A stretch of DNA of 64,000 nucleotides from Zantedeschia hybrid cultivar. Taxonomy: Eukaryota > Streptophyta > Magnoliopsida > Alismatales > Araceae. Location of the stretch: the NCBI GenBank assembly GCA_030544215.1, contig JARZZO010000016.1, positions 31,456,001 through 31,520,000 on the forward strand, read 5' to 3'. The notes below the pieces were generated by a model. The model was not told the origin of the DNA. It did not search any database and saw nothing but the letters and a program-made list of their open reading frames with translations. Numbering within the stretch: position 1 is the first letter of the stretch; every line of letters begins with the position of its first letter. This document shows positions 44,584 through 56,561 of the stretch, in pieces. The translations under genes and the position numbers were made by a program.

Positions 44584-47152
44584 CTAAATATTAAAGCCAA
44601 ATGGTGCACTTTCAGGAGCCATGTTCCCATCCTCGTCCCCATCATCTTCATCATGTTCGCCATCTGACTCTCAAGATGCATTATCATCATCATCATCTTC
44701 TTCTTCCTCTGCCTCTTCTTCGTCATCTGAATGTTTCTCTTCTTCATCATCACTAACCACGGGCATGGGCTACGAAATATTTCCTCTTTGTGGCATTTTG
44801 TCTCTTCTGAGTCTTTCTTCAGATGCTCCCATGGCTGTGTCCATAGTTGCCCATGTGAGATCGTTATCATCATCATGAACCAAATCTTATGCATCCCTAG
44901 TCATCCACTCACTTCCCCAATCCAAATCTGGTAAGCATATAGGATCACTCTTTTCTGGATGATTCTTTCTTCCTATGAATCTTTCACGAAGGCACTGATT
45001 GTATTGAACGTATACTAAATCATTCAATCGTTTATGCTCCAACCTATTCCTCTTTTTTGTATGAATCTACATAAATAAAAAAGACAAATCAAAGACAAAG
45101 AGTAAAATTTAAACCTGAAAATTGAATGAAAAATAAAAACATACTAAGAACGTATCTCAAGTTAGATACCTACAAACTCAAATGTGCTCCAATTACGCTC
45201 ACAGCCAGAGGAACTGCAAGAAAGTCCTAAGATCCTTAAGGCTATCTTCATGAGCTCCGGTGCATCTCCACCAAATTGCATCCACCACTCAGCTATAAAA
45301 AGAATTTAAATAGTATAATGTAAAATCATTTAATTTGTAAAACAAAAAAAAAAACAAGCAATAAAGAGAGATTGCAAGAATTTACTCACTTGGTAGCCTC
45401 CTTTCATGAGCTCTAACTGTCATTGGCTTTGCAAACAAGCCTTTTACACCAATATAGTCTGCAACTTGATCACTTATTTTGTCTTGTATATCTCTTTCTG
45501 GCACCATCTTTTCAACACATTCGTAAAAACTGCTCTCCATTTTTTTTTACCATTAGCAACATCTTTTGATCTAGCCTCAAAGTATATTTGGGATTCAAAA
45601 AATATCCTGCTGCCTGTAGAGGATGATGCATTTGATCTTGCCAGCTTTTATCCACAATTTTCAAGATGGGTTAACCTTTGAATCAAAATTTACAATAATT
45701 TGTTGCCTTGCATATTCCATGGCAGCATACATGTATCCCATGTCAGGCTTCTCATCTCCATCAATTAATCTCAAAACTTGCAAAATTGGTTGTGAGGCTC
45801 TCAAGACATGTTCAATACCGTGCCAAAACTTCACCTGAAAGACAAAAGAAGCAACATTTTTTTCCCATAGTTGTCTTTGCCCATGCACTATTATGCCATG
45901 CTTCTGAAGTAAATAACCTATCCAAGCCTCTCCTTACAGCATCATCGTGCAACCTTTCTAATATAAGAAAAACAGTTGCAAACGTTGTAACTCCACATCT
46001 CACAAGTTCCTTTCCCTTTGTCTTCTTTCTCATATAGTCAAGTAAACGTGTGTGTGTGTGTGTGTAAGTGTATAAAGTCAACTTCTTGGCTTTTGAAATG
46101 ACACTCTTATATGCCTTTAATTTGCCAAAATCTTCTAACATGAGATCAAGGTAATGTGCAACACAAGGTTTCCAAAACAATCTTCTCCTCTTTTCCATCA
46201 ATATTTTCCATGCAACAATATTATATGAAGCATTATTTGTTACAATTTGCATCACATATTCTTCTCTAATTTTTTCAATCATGGCATCCAACAATTCATT
46301 TAAGAGGTATGCATCATCTTTACAATTTGAAATATCAACGGACTCCATAAAATAAGTCCCTTCTGGACAATTCACTAAGAAATTAATCAACTTCCTTTGC
46401 CTTTCGTCAGTCCGTCCATCACACATGAGGGTGCAACCATAAGTCTTCCAATATTGCTTATACTCATCACGCAACTAATGTGTGCTCTCTACCTTTTTTT
46501 TTTAGGAGAGGCACTCTCAACATGTGATAACTTGGAGGCTTGTATCCCAGTACAAATCGCCCTGCAAGTTCGAACATCACCTTAAAACTCTTCAACTTTG
46601 CAAATTAAAAGGAATTCTAGCCTCATAAAACGAGGTGGCTACAGCTTCATTAAGCTTCAATTTTTCTTCTTTCTTCCATTTGCTCTCCAAAGTTGTTTGA
46701 ACCCTCTTTCCATGTCTCCTTGCTTCAACGAAGTCCTCTGTACTTATCTTTGCAAAAGCATCCATTGACCCCTTGTTTGGCTTTTTCTTCAACGATGAAG
46801 AACCTTTATCCAATTTGTGGGGATTTTCCTCGTCAAATGATTCATTTACACACCAATACTCATCGACTGTAATTTTTATTTTCTTGTTTTTTGTCATCCA
46901 CCTCAACATTTCTTCAAAAATATCCTTTGTCGTCTTTGGACATTTTTTTACATTAATGAATCCTCCTACTAAATGTTCGTTTTGTCTTTTGATCTCCCCA
47001 TTTGTCACCAAACCACAAAGTTCACACTTCACTTTATTTTTATCATTTTCATCCGGCCAATAGGAATACTTCCATCTCAGATCATTTGACTTGAGCTTCT
47101 TCTCTAGCATTCCTTTTACGGATGCAGACTGCGACCCTGACTGTCCTTCCAT
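44584..47152 (-). pseudogene. hAT transposase of element J (BED finger, DUF659, dimerisation domain)
   Basis: On the minus strand, 47152 starts a BED-type zinc finger (CELCGLVTNGEIKRQNEHLVGG), followed by a linker. A frameshift lies near 46592. A DUF659 domain (GCTLMCDGRTDERQRKLINFLV, IVTNNASYNIVAW, PCVAHYLDLMLEDF) covers 46474-45860, then the middle catalytic region, and the C-terminal dimerisation motif (WWMQFGGDAP ... SSSGCERNWSTF) near 45190-45295. An acidic tail (EEEAEEEDDDDD) ends at 44584. There are several stops and intron-like gaps, so it is probably inactive. The enzyme would cut and join the ends of hAT elements. Confidence 0.85.
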
Positions 47153-47239
47153 TTAAAGATAAAAATCTGACATGGGACAAATAAAAAGGAGTAAGAGAGT
47201 GGGTGTGTCTGTGACATGAGACAGTAAGAGAGATAAAGA

Positions 47240-47339
47240 TAAGGTGAGAGAGAGAGAGAGTGGGTTGGTCTATGACAGAGAGACAGAGAGAGACATGACG
47301 AGAGAGAGAGAGAGAGAGAGAGGGTGTGACAGTGTGAGT

Positions 47340-47385
<46 letters not shown>

Positions 47386-47465
47386 GTGATGAAAGAGAGA
47401 CAGATAGGGTCCGAGAGAGAGAGAGAGAGACAGAGACAGAGAGCGTGGGTCTGAGAGAGAGAGAG
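47240..47465. repeat. GA-rich tract, left half, upstream of the hAT transposase
   Basis: Runs of GAGAGAGAGA mixed with GAGAC units. It continues at 49787 after the nested LTR. On the minus strand it gives Ser-Leu repeats, which I treat as noise. Confidence 0.85.
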
Positions 47466-47544
47466 TGTAAGGATCGAGACTTTCGGATCTGGTTTTCGGG
47501 TCGGACCCTGTAGTTCTAGCCCTTGTGAGGGGCGGGGGTTCTGA

Positions 47545-47840
47545 GTAGAATCGCGTCAGGACCTCGAGACGCGTTTTGAATGGCGTCCACCGTGGCAGAC
47601 GCGTTTCAGGTTCTGCCACGTGGGCTGGTCTTGGGCCGCGTGAGTACGGCCCTGTCTTGTCGTCTGAACGGCGTCCGCATGGGACGACGCCTTTTAGACT
47701 GCGACTCTGGGTGTGTCAGAGTACGGCCCTGACAAGTTGTCTGAATGGCGTCTGTGTAGGACGACACGTTTCAGACTTTTGTCAGAGCGGCCGTCACGTC
47801 ACCTGATAGGCGTCCGTGCATGTCGACGCGTTTTAGCCAG
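47545..47840. repeat. Five interrupted palindromes in solo LTR B2, first group
   Basis: Counterparts, in reverse order, of the sites at 26521-26825. Two spacers are identical to B1 after reverse complementing (tgccacggtg and gacatgcacg), the others differ by one to four bases. Confidence 0.85.
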
Positions 47841-48379
47841 TTTCTGTTAACCCCGCGAGCCCTCCTTCTTTCCCTCATTTTCTCCTACTCTCCTTCTCTC
47901 CTTCTCCTCCGGCGACCGGCGGCGACCCCTCCTCCTCCCTCTTTTCCTCACACCATTTCGCCTCTCCCTCCACTCCATCCTCTACCTGGTTCCTACCACT
48001 ACCACCTCCATTTCCACTGCGGCGTTCTACTCTCCGGACGGCGGCCGACGTCACGGTGGAGCAAGGACGACCACGGCGGTACCGGCGGCGGCGTGGGGCG
48101 AGACGGGTGGACGGCTTGAAGCTTGGAGGAGTTTGAGTGTCCGGTAGGGTGACGTTCCCCATAGCATCGTGCTTAAAATCATGTTTTTCCTTGTTTATGC
48201 ATGTGGTAGATCTTTGGTTTGGGGGTTAAAATGAGCATGTTTAGGAGTTCATTTGATGACAAGGGGGATTTCCACGAATGTATTGCCTATGGATGGTATT
48301 GCTTCTCTTTTTCCCCTCCGTTTTTGGGTTTGTTTGGGGTTGGAAAGGGAGCCCTCGGGCTTAGGGCGATTCTGGTTCC

Positions 48380-48750
48380 TGAGGTTGAAAGACGTCGTGC
48401 ATGGACGACGCTTTTTTGAAGGGCGTCGGGCCACCACGACGCCTTTTAGACAGGAATCGCCTGACAGACAGCCTGCCAGGTCGGGGATTCCGAGCTTAAA
48501 AGACGTCATGGGTGAACGACGTATTTTTGAATGGCGTCAGGCACCCACGACGCCTTTTAAGGCAGAAAATCCCCTGAGTAAAGGCCTTGGAATTCCGGGT
48601 TTCTGTGTTGAATGGCGTCTGAGGATGTCAACGCCTTTTTAAAGGCGACCACTGGTGTCGACGCCTTTTAAGGCCAGATTCTGAAAACTGATTTATATGA
48701 ACCTGTACTTGGAGCTTGAATGGCGTCGACCTTGGTCGACGCGATTCAAG
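48380..48750. repeat. Seven interrupted palindromes in solo LTR B2, second group
   Basis: Counterparts of the sites at 25598-25960, in reverse order, again with 30-bp pairs. Spacer differences from B1 are zero to three bases. Some half-sites have point changes (GACGTC, AACGCC, GCGAC). Confidence 0.85.
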
Positions 48751-49786
48751 ACAGAATCTCACTAACTCATGCCAGTAAAACGTGTTCATACTGCTAGATA
48801 GCTGGTTAGCACATGTTTTAGTGCACCCGATAGAGATGGATTCCTCATGATCGGATGGTTCTATGTGTGTTATGCGATCGCGGGCTTTTCACGTGACCGG
48901 ATCGCACTGTGTTGGGTTTTCAGTTACTGTGGACCTGGAGTGACATTGTAGCACTTTATCACCCTGTGCTGGTGGGGGCGTGAGCACAGCGCCGGTGGGG
49001 GCGTGGGCGGGGTGACGCCTAGTGAGAGAGGGTCACCTGGTGAACCCCGGGGTCAGCTAGTACCGATGTCGGAGTGGTACATTCGGAGAGTCACTCATGC
49101 TGAGGGAAGGGGTAGTCACCTGAGCTAGTTGGGCCGGAGTAGCGAGCGTGCTATCCGAGGGGCTACTCCTTGGTCTCAGCGGGTCGAGGTTTTTCTCACC
49201 GTTGTTTGTACGGTCGGCGAGTTCTATCGAGACGACAGTTGTGGGTTTTCTAACGGTTGGTTTAGAATGTGCATGATTATTACATTTCGACTGCATGTGT
49301 TCTCACGTAGAGAATTAGATATCGTACCTGCCACTACACTTGTTACTTTACTGTTAGCTGTACTTTACACTTGTGGGTGTGTGCGTGGGCAGTGGGGATC
49401 GAAGGATCCCTACTGAGTCTTGTCTTGAGACTCACCCCTGCGGTTTTCAGGTGAGGACTCCCAGCAAACTTAGAGCGGCGTGTGCGGCCGGGTGTGGTGT
49501 GCCTTCAGCGGTTGTTCCGGGGTATGCCCCGATGTAGTTGTTATTTATCTTTGGCCTGTATGTTTAATTATTTCCTTCTGTTGGAGAATGTAATTATTTG
49601 CTGTATCGAGTCGCATTGTAATAATTTTAATTCCTGCACTTTTATTTCAATTCAATGCGATGTGAATGTTTAGCTTAGTTTATTATTTATTTCCCAGACT
49701 CACTAGATCCTGGTTTGGTCCCAAATTAATGATTCGGTACCCATTTAGTAATCGGATCCCCGATTATAGGGTGGCGGGTCGTTACA

Positions 49787-50450
49787 GAGAGAGTGAGACA
49801 GAGAGCGTGGGTCCAAGAGAGAGAGAGAGTCTGAGACAGAGAGAGTGGGACGGAGAGATAGAGAGAGTTTGAGAGAGAGAGAGTGGGACGGAGAGATAGA
49901 GAGAGTGGGACGGAGAGATAGAGAGAGTGAGACAGAGAGAGACAGAGAGTGTGGACGTGTGAGAGAGAGTGAGGCAGAGACAGAGAGTGTGTGTGTAAGA
50001 GAGAGAGTAAGATAGAGACAGAGAGCATGGGTTCGAGAGAGATAGAGACAGAGACAGAGAGAGAGTGAGACAGAGACAGAGATAGAGTGCGTGTGAGATA
50101 TAGAGAGAGATGTGAGAGATAGAGAGACATAGACAGAGAGAGTGAGACTGTACAGCAGAGAGAGACAAGGAGATAGAGAGAGTGCTGTGAGACGAGCGAG
50201 ACAGTGAGAGAGAGAGAGGGAGACAGAGAGAGTGAGACATAGAGAGCGTGCGAGAGATAGAGAGAGTGAGCTAGAGAGTGTGTGAGACAGTGCAAGATAG
50301 AGAGACAGAGAGAGCGAGAGAGAGAGAGAGAGTTGGACAGAGAGAGAGAGATGCTCTCTCGGGTCGCCGTGTGTGCCAGAGAGAGGTTAGGACAGAGAGA
50401 GTGAGACAGGGAGCAGGGAGCGTGTGAGAGATAGAGAGAGAGGGGATGGA
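49787..50450. repeat. GA-rich tract, right half
   Basis: About 660 bases of imperfect GA/GAGAC repeats with scattered GTGTG and GTGAGAC units, ending near 50450 in GC-rich DNA. Together with 47240-47465 it makes a tract of nearly 900 bases upstream of the transposase. Confidence 0.85.
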
Positions 50451-50744
50451 AGAGAAGGCCTCACCGGAGATGATGAAGGGATTTGGCGCGCGCGATCGCC
50501 GGCGAAGGCTCCAACTGCAGCAGGCAAAGGCGATAGCGGCATAAGTGGAGGCGATCGCTGACGGCGTAGACACAATCGACGGTGAGCGGCGACGGCAAAC
50601 CCTAGCGGAGCGGGCGAGAGGGGGTCGGGAGGTGCTGGGGTCGAAAGAGGGAAGAAGGAGCCTTGTATCGGGTCGGGGTTATTTAAAGGGAATCTGGGCC
50701 GGGTATTTGGGCCGAGTGGGTACCTGGGCCAGATAACGGGCCGG

Positions 50745-50899
50745 CCCAGGGGGCGCTTAGGCGGCCCGGGCGGGCTAAGCGAACCGCTTGGGCGCCTAAG
50801 TGACCGCCTGGGCCGCTTTTTTAAGCTCAAAATAGGTGCCGGCCCGCTTCACTCGGTGAGCAGCGCCCGCACGCCTAGGCATATGCCTTGGCAACACTG
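50745..50899. repeat. Right terminal and subterminal repeats of hAT J
   Basis: Repeated GCTTAGGCGGCC, GGCGCCTAAGTGACC and CACGCCTAGGC blocks, ending CCTTGGCAACACTG. Confidence 0.75.
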
Positions 50900-50907
50900 G
50901 GCACAAT

Positions 50908-52815
50908 GTGGCATTAGACAAGGTTGTCCTCTATCTCCGTATATCTATATCTATATATCTCTTTTATCAAAGGCAATAGGTAAGGGCATCTTAAAGGATT
51001 TAAAGTGAACTCCCGAGCTCTTACAATAATTCATCTCATGTATGCTAACGATGTATTCGTTTTTGGAATGGCCACTGACAGAGATGATTAATGTGATGCA
51101 ATGCCTTCAACTTTATGAATCTTGGTCAGGTCAAACCATCAATAGACATAAATCTGGTATTATTTTTAGTCCCAACACTCCACTCTCTATGCAAAATTCT
51201 CTGATTAATATTAGTGGGATCAATTATCTGTCTAGAGATGCACTATATCTTGGGGTCCCTATATATTCAGTTCGGGGGGAAATCAAGTAATATTAGTACA
51301 TTGTGGATAGAGTGGAAGGTAGATTAAGTAGCTGGAAAGCCAACACTTTATCCAAAGCAAGGAGGACTATATTGATCAAATCCACACTCTTTGCCATACC
51401 TTCACATATCATGTCAACCTGCCTTTTACCTAAAGAGATTTTGACTAAACTCAATAGATTGGTGAATAACTTCTGATGGGGCAGCAGAGAATCCTCTAGA
51501 CTGAATCTTATTAGCTGACGAAAGTTCACCAATCCCAGACATTCAGGGGGCATGGGCATCAGAGATTTTGTCATCTACAATAGGGCTGCTCTAATGAAAC
51601 TAGCTTAGAGATTCCTTCAAGACTTTAAAAGCCCTTGGGCCAGTCTTTTGAGAGCCAAATACCTATCCACTAATTCCTTTTGGGACATTAGTACGAAGAG
51701 TTCTTCATCCACTTGGGCTGGGCTGTTATCACTCAGTTGAACTCAAGGCCAACTGCAACTGGTCTATCCAATATGGTTTCTACGTCATTCTTTGGAAAGA
51801 TAAATGGCTCCCAAATCTATCCGCACCTTTCTCTATCAAAGATTCCTATTCCAGATTTATTCCCTAAAGAGTTTCAGATCTTATTCATGAACAACAGTGG
51901 AATACTCAACTCATTTTAGCCCTCTTTTCATCTGAAATTCAAGAAGAAATTTTGAAGATCGACCTGCCCCAGCATCTATCAGATGATCTGGACATAGACT
52001 CTAACACCCAATGGCTTATTCAGCACCAAATCTGCATACAGGTGCTTAAGGGAGTCTTCTCTCCCATCCTCATCCAATGCCTTAGACCACAATTTGGAAG
52101 AAAATTTGGCATCCCAAACTAACAGCCTCCATTCCTCCGAGAATTATCATAATTATGTGGAGGTGCTTACATAATGGAATTCCTTCTTGTGATCATTTAG
52201 CCAGAATCCCCCAAATAGAGCATACATGTCACGTGTGTAATAGTGGACCAAAAAATATTGAACATCTTTTATTTCTCTGTTCAATAGCCCGTGCTGTATG
52301 GCTGGCCTCCCCCCACACATATATGTCAGATATGAAGCATAAAATCCTAGGAGATAGGCTGTTAGACTGGTTCACCAAGTTCAAATTCTCAGATGAGGAG
52401 TATATGTTCAGATTGAAAACGATGTTCTCTATTATCTGGCAACTCCGGAAGGCCAGATGTTTATGGAAGGTGTTTCCATCCATCGTCTTACTATCCTCTT
52501 ACGTGCCATTTGGGACTTGCAGTTCTGGGCTTCACAGGTTAATGCTCAGCCAGCAACCACACCTCGTCTCCCCCACCTTTTAATTTGCTGAAGATTAGTG
52601 TGGATGGTTCCCTTACAGAAGGTTACTCCGGTGCTAGCTTAGTCATTCATGATTATCTAAGTCTTCCCATATTTTATCAGGTGATCTACAAGCATGGTGA
52701 TCATCCAGAGGTTGCTGAAGCTAGGGCATTCTTAGATGTCGTCAAGATTGCTGCAGATTTCCACCGTCCAATCATTATTGAAGGAGATGCCTTGGGAATC
52801 ATACGTGCTATCTAG
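50908..52815 (+). pseudogene. LINE I ORF2, end of RT, zinc finger and RNase H
   Basis: Resumes with GIRQGCPLSPY. The catalytic box reads YAND rather than F/YADD near 51037, so the polymerase active site is lost. A CCHC zinc finger of the reverse-transcriptase type (CHVCNSGPKNIEHLLFLC) is at about 52226-52285, and a C-terminal RNase H (SVDGSLTEGYSGASLVI, VAEARAFLDVV, EGDALGIIRAI) at 52585-52815, with the Asp-Glu-Asp residues kept. RNase H is typical of plant L1 elements. Confidence 0.82.
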
Positions 52816-53054
52816 GGGCTGTGCCCCCCTGCCTGGAGATGTCGACTGTCAGTATATTCTACACCATCAATAACATATATCCTTGGCGTATACACCTCGT
52901 CAATGTAATCAAGTTGCTCATGATTTGGCTAAGCTTGCTTTACAGCCCAGATCAAATGCGACCTGGCAGATCCCACCCCGCTATTCGTGTTGTTTTGCAG
53001 GGTGATGTTTCTCTGTCAACTTCTTCTATATAATATAATGCACGTTTGATTTCC

Positions 53055-53070
53055 AAAAAAAAAAAAAAAA
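53055..53070 (+). other. Poly(A) tail of LINE I
   Basis: Sixteen A after a short 3' UTR mark the 3' end of the LINE. Confidence 0.8.
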
Positions 53071-55560
53071 TCTTTGCAAAGGGATAATATGTGCTGATCA
53101 CTGATGGTCAAACATAGATTTTGACTGAACTTGATATGCGATATAAAATCTTCTCATATAGATGGCCTAGTATGGCTGAGACTTTAGACATAATATGATG
53201 TGCACATAAAAATGCTCCAATTGATGGTCTTCGCTCTTTACATTGAGTAAGTGAGTAATCTGGCATGATTAGAAAACCTCTCACATGGATGGCCTAACAA
53301 GGCTAAGGAGCTATGTTCAATGTCTATATGAAATAAGATATGCTATGGCGTATATGCTCACTTGTGGACTTGATCTATCATGTGTATGCTAGCATCCCCA
53401 TGTGATTTGTACATGTATGTTAGATGCAGATGATTGACTACCCCGATGACAGAGCCCAGGTGATCGACCGTGAGATCTTCGATCGGACGGCTGATCTCAA
53501 AAAAAGAAAATTCAATCGTGTGCCCATGCCCACCCATGGGCGCGTGCTTTAAATTTTTCTGATTGGTCAAACAGCTGATCTGCTGGAAAGAATATATATA
53601 TCCTAGATGCGCCAAGGGAGCATTCATTCTGCCCCCTATAGGAGAAAAGATGAAACGTACCCCAGGGCGCATCGAACATAGATATACTCCACTCCAAATC
53701 TCTCTCATCATCATGTTCAAAAAATAAATAAAAATTATAAAAAGATTTAAATATTCAATTGCCCGTAGAATTGTTCCTATTCTTCGGGGTTTAAATTTGC
53801 AGGTTTGATTGTCAAACTCAAGTGTAGTCATCTGATCGAGTGCGTGTAAAATTTAAAAAATTATAAAAATAATAAAAATAGAAAAACTTCTCCAATTAAC
53901 TGCTAAAATTGTTCCCATCTTTTGGAACTTTAATTTTGATCACCAACAAAAGGGTTTAAACCTCAAAAAGTTGGGGTGCAACCTTAGATGCACCCTAGCA
54001 TGCATTATAACCACCCTCCTATGTATGTATGTATGTATGCATGTACAGGGTGTTGATACTATGCACTACACTGTTAAGGTCCGGTGGTAACGAATAGTAA
54101 ATTTTGAGGGTGTTGCAGTGTCACTCCCCAAATTCAGTTAATCATTTGGATTTACTTCGGATTCAATCACGTCACAACAAGAACAACCTAATATACAAAT
54201 TAAAAATGAATGATAAGAGACAAATAAGCAAAGTAATATATAATACCAATTATCATCAAATATTCAAATTTAAGCCTTCATTGTCAATATCAAAGTTCCA
54301 AAAATTACATTAATATTTCAGCATAAGCACAAACACTCATCTTACCAAAGAAATACAAGAGTACATGTCTCACTCATTCCCTATTACGCCATCGATCTAG
54401 TTCAGTCATTTAGACTCATTTCATATCCAAGTTATATAATTCCATAATCAAATAACATACAAGTCGAAGATAAATGATGAGAGACAAATAACCAAATAAT
54501 CAACATGCTATTTATCATCATTAAATCTAAATATTTCATTATATCGTCATAACCAGGATCCTCAAATTATATCAAATATGCAGCGAAAATAAAATCTCTC
54601 AACTCACTAAAGAAATATAAAAGTATATATATACTCTCTCAGTTCTCTACTACATCTATTATGTCCTTGATCCGGTTCAGTCATCTAGACTTACTTTGGA
54701 GACAACGTAGGAGGAGAGAAGGATTCGTGTGAGACAGTTGGTACTAACCCAATGGTAGGTTAGTCTTTTTAAACATTTAAACTTATTCCAACTAACCCAG
54801 GTGAACCACCGTGACGCTAAGGGTATAGATGCAAAGATTTTGAGTTTTGGGGAGTTTTATTGATAATATGAGAGAGTGAGGGGTATATATGCAAATACAG
54901 TATTTTAGAGGGATATATATGCAAAAAATATTAGAATTATTTATAATAATATGAAAACAGATAGACAATATGCAAATAAAACTTTAAGAAGGTTTTTATT
55001 TGACTAAATATCTTTTGTTTAAACATAGTTTTTAAGTTTTTAGTTATTTTAGTATGTTTAATTAAGTAAAAACTCTCTTCAACCTTATGAATTTAATAAA
55101 AACTCCATATAACCTCACTTTTATAAGGTCTAAAATATTTAAAAATTTATAGGATTTTTTTAAAATAATAATCTCTCCCGAGGATAAAAAGTTCAGTCCG
55201 ATCGATATTTTAAAACACTAGTATAAATATCTACAGGGGTTTGGGTTTTAACACATCCAACAGTTCGTGAACTCGAAGAAGAACTCGGGATTTTTTATTT
55301 AAATAATCATATTTAAAAAATATTGGAACTCAGTTTTCTGAAAATCAAAATTAAATTATTTTCAAAAATTTATTTTCTTGCCCATTGTAATGCACACCTT
55401 CTCCTGTGGATGGTTAAAAGTTAATTGTGGTCATGCATATGTACGTTTATCTGTTTCATATGATGATATGGTATGATGTGGATATGTGATTAGTGATGAG
55501 TTTGGTTAATTTGTTAATTAAATATGGCTTGCATGCCATGCCTCTCTCTCATTTCAATGT
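53071..55560. other. AT-rich DNA without a recognised gene
   Basis: No open frame has a recognisable domain. It contains a diverged repeat of about 130 bases (CATGGATGGCCTAACAAGGC against CATATAGATGGCCTAGTATG, 53155-53310), a TATA-like GAATATATATATCC at about 53588, a GTAT run (54022-54040), and the duplication at 54195-54712. It looks like decayed retrotransposon sequence, possibly old LTRs or the far leader of element F. Confidence 0.5.
54195..54712 (+). repeat. Diverged tandem duplication of about 265 bp
   Basis: Two units, about 54195-54450 and 54460-54712, share in order GATGAGAGACAAATAACC-like, ACTAAAGAAATATAAAAGTA-like and CGGTTCAGTCATCTAGACTT-like blocks. The divergence is high, so the duplication is old. 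Confidence 0.6.
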
Positions 55561-55979
55561 AATTATATCTCCCTCCTATGATGTACTCCGTCATAAGGTA
55601 TTCTATCACAAAAATGTACATTTGATTTATGTATTTTTATTCAATTACTGTAATTGATCGTGATGGAAGGTCAAGAAGCGAGGATGATACAGATATGCAA
55701 CCGTGTAGGAGAAAGAGATGTGATCCCATGCTTAATGCTTGCAGCATTTGATGTAAATAATGTATTAATGATTTTGTGTAATTGACCACATTGCTCTAGT
55801 CAAATCACCGTACTATCCATGACAACACTAAATGATCATGTATGATCGTTACATAGTTTATTAGTTTGATTATGAATCAAATTACTATCTAGGTATAGAT
55901 AAATATATATGATATATTTATAATCTATCACCTAGGATGAGACTAATTTAAAATTTTAATCTAATCCCTCGTTAAAATA

Positions 55980-56420
55980 TTTAAGCCATAGTGTGTTAGT
56001 TGAGAACTAATTACGTGGTGTGTTAGTTGGGAACCAATTACGTGGCCCATCTATCATTATAGTTTTAGATGCTCAGATCTAGATTGTAGAAGTTTGTTAT
56101 GCTATCCACAAGACCTGTCTCTCTATTTCTTGGACTATAACTATGCCATGCTTATGCCTTATCAGGGGTAAAGGACAGTGTTGCTACTAGCATCCGAATC
56201 AATTGTTGTAACGTAATGATAGTAAAGCTTAAACCATATGTTAGTGGTTTATTATGCTATCCACAAGACCACTAAATTTATGGGGGCCAAATAACGATCA
56301 GATATTGCAAGGAGTTACAAGTGCCAAGAGTTGGCTACTTTATGATCTTGGTGTAGTTTGTTGTGCTATCCACAAAACCACATCATGAGTCATTGAATTT
56401 TTTATCCCCACTAGGAGACC
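55980..56420 (+). repeat. Short repeats in the leader of element F
   Basis: TATGCTATCCACAAGACC recurs at about 56098, 56252 and 56353 (last copy slightly changed), and TTAGTTGGGAACCAATTACG recurs in tandem at 55997-56045. No ORF is supported. Confidence 0.65.
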
Positions 56421-56561
56421 GCCAGCGTCCACCGTTATGTATATCTGAGGGTTATATTGCTCGTCAAAAATTAATGAGAGTAAATTTAATAAAAATCTAT
56501 ATCATGTTTTTTTAATAAATTAAATATCTATTAATTTCAATATTTTCTCCTATAGGCAAAA

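Larger units (their letters stand above)
47466..49786 (+). mobile_element. Solo LTR B2 (family of element B1)
   Basis: 2321 bp from TGTAAGGATC to GTCGTTACA with TSD gagag (47461-47465 and 49787-49791), inserted into the GA tract of hAT J. It is collinear with the B1 LTR on the opposite strand, including all 12 interrupted palindromes. No internal sequence remains. Confidence 0.9.
44085..50899 (-). mobile_element. hAT DNA transposon J
   Basis: An 8-bp TSD, ggcacaat (44077-44084 and 50900-50907), and terminal inverted repeats of about 15 bases (CATAGTTGTCAAGGC at the left, CAGTGTTGCCAAGGC read inward from the right) enclose a minus-strand transposase. Both ends have subterminal GCCTAGGCG-like repeats, typical transposase binding sites. 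A 30-bp unit covering TSD and TIR is tandemly duplicated at the left (44047-44084). Length is about 4.5 kb without the nested LTR B2. Confidence 0.9.
41797..53070 (+). mobile_element. L1-type LINE I, split by hAT element J
   Basis: Endonuclease, RT, zinc-finger and RNase H domains lie in order on the plus strand, ending in a run of 16 A (53055-53070). hAT element J (44085-50899) divides the RT, and removing it rejoins the RT. The 5' boundary is uncertain, since no TSD is matched. Many stops show it is old. Confidence 0.82.

Noticed and set aside
874..48750. CRISPR-like reading of the palindrome-spacer series
   Set aside because: The repeats are half-sites around a spacer, are not in a compact array, and occur in plant retrotransposon LTRs.
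49726..50295. Long Ser/Leu-repeat frames on the minus strand (also 47116-47619)
   Set aside because: These are GA microsatellite translations.
53358..53831. Minus-strand 157-codon frame as a host gene
   Set aside because: No recognisable domain, AT-rich surroundings, no splice or promoter support.
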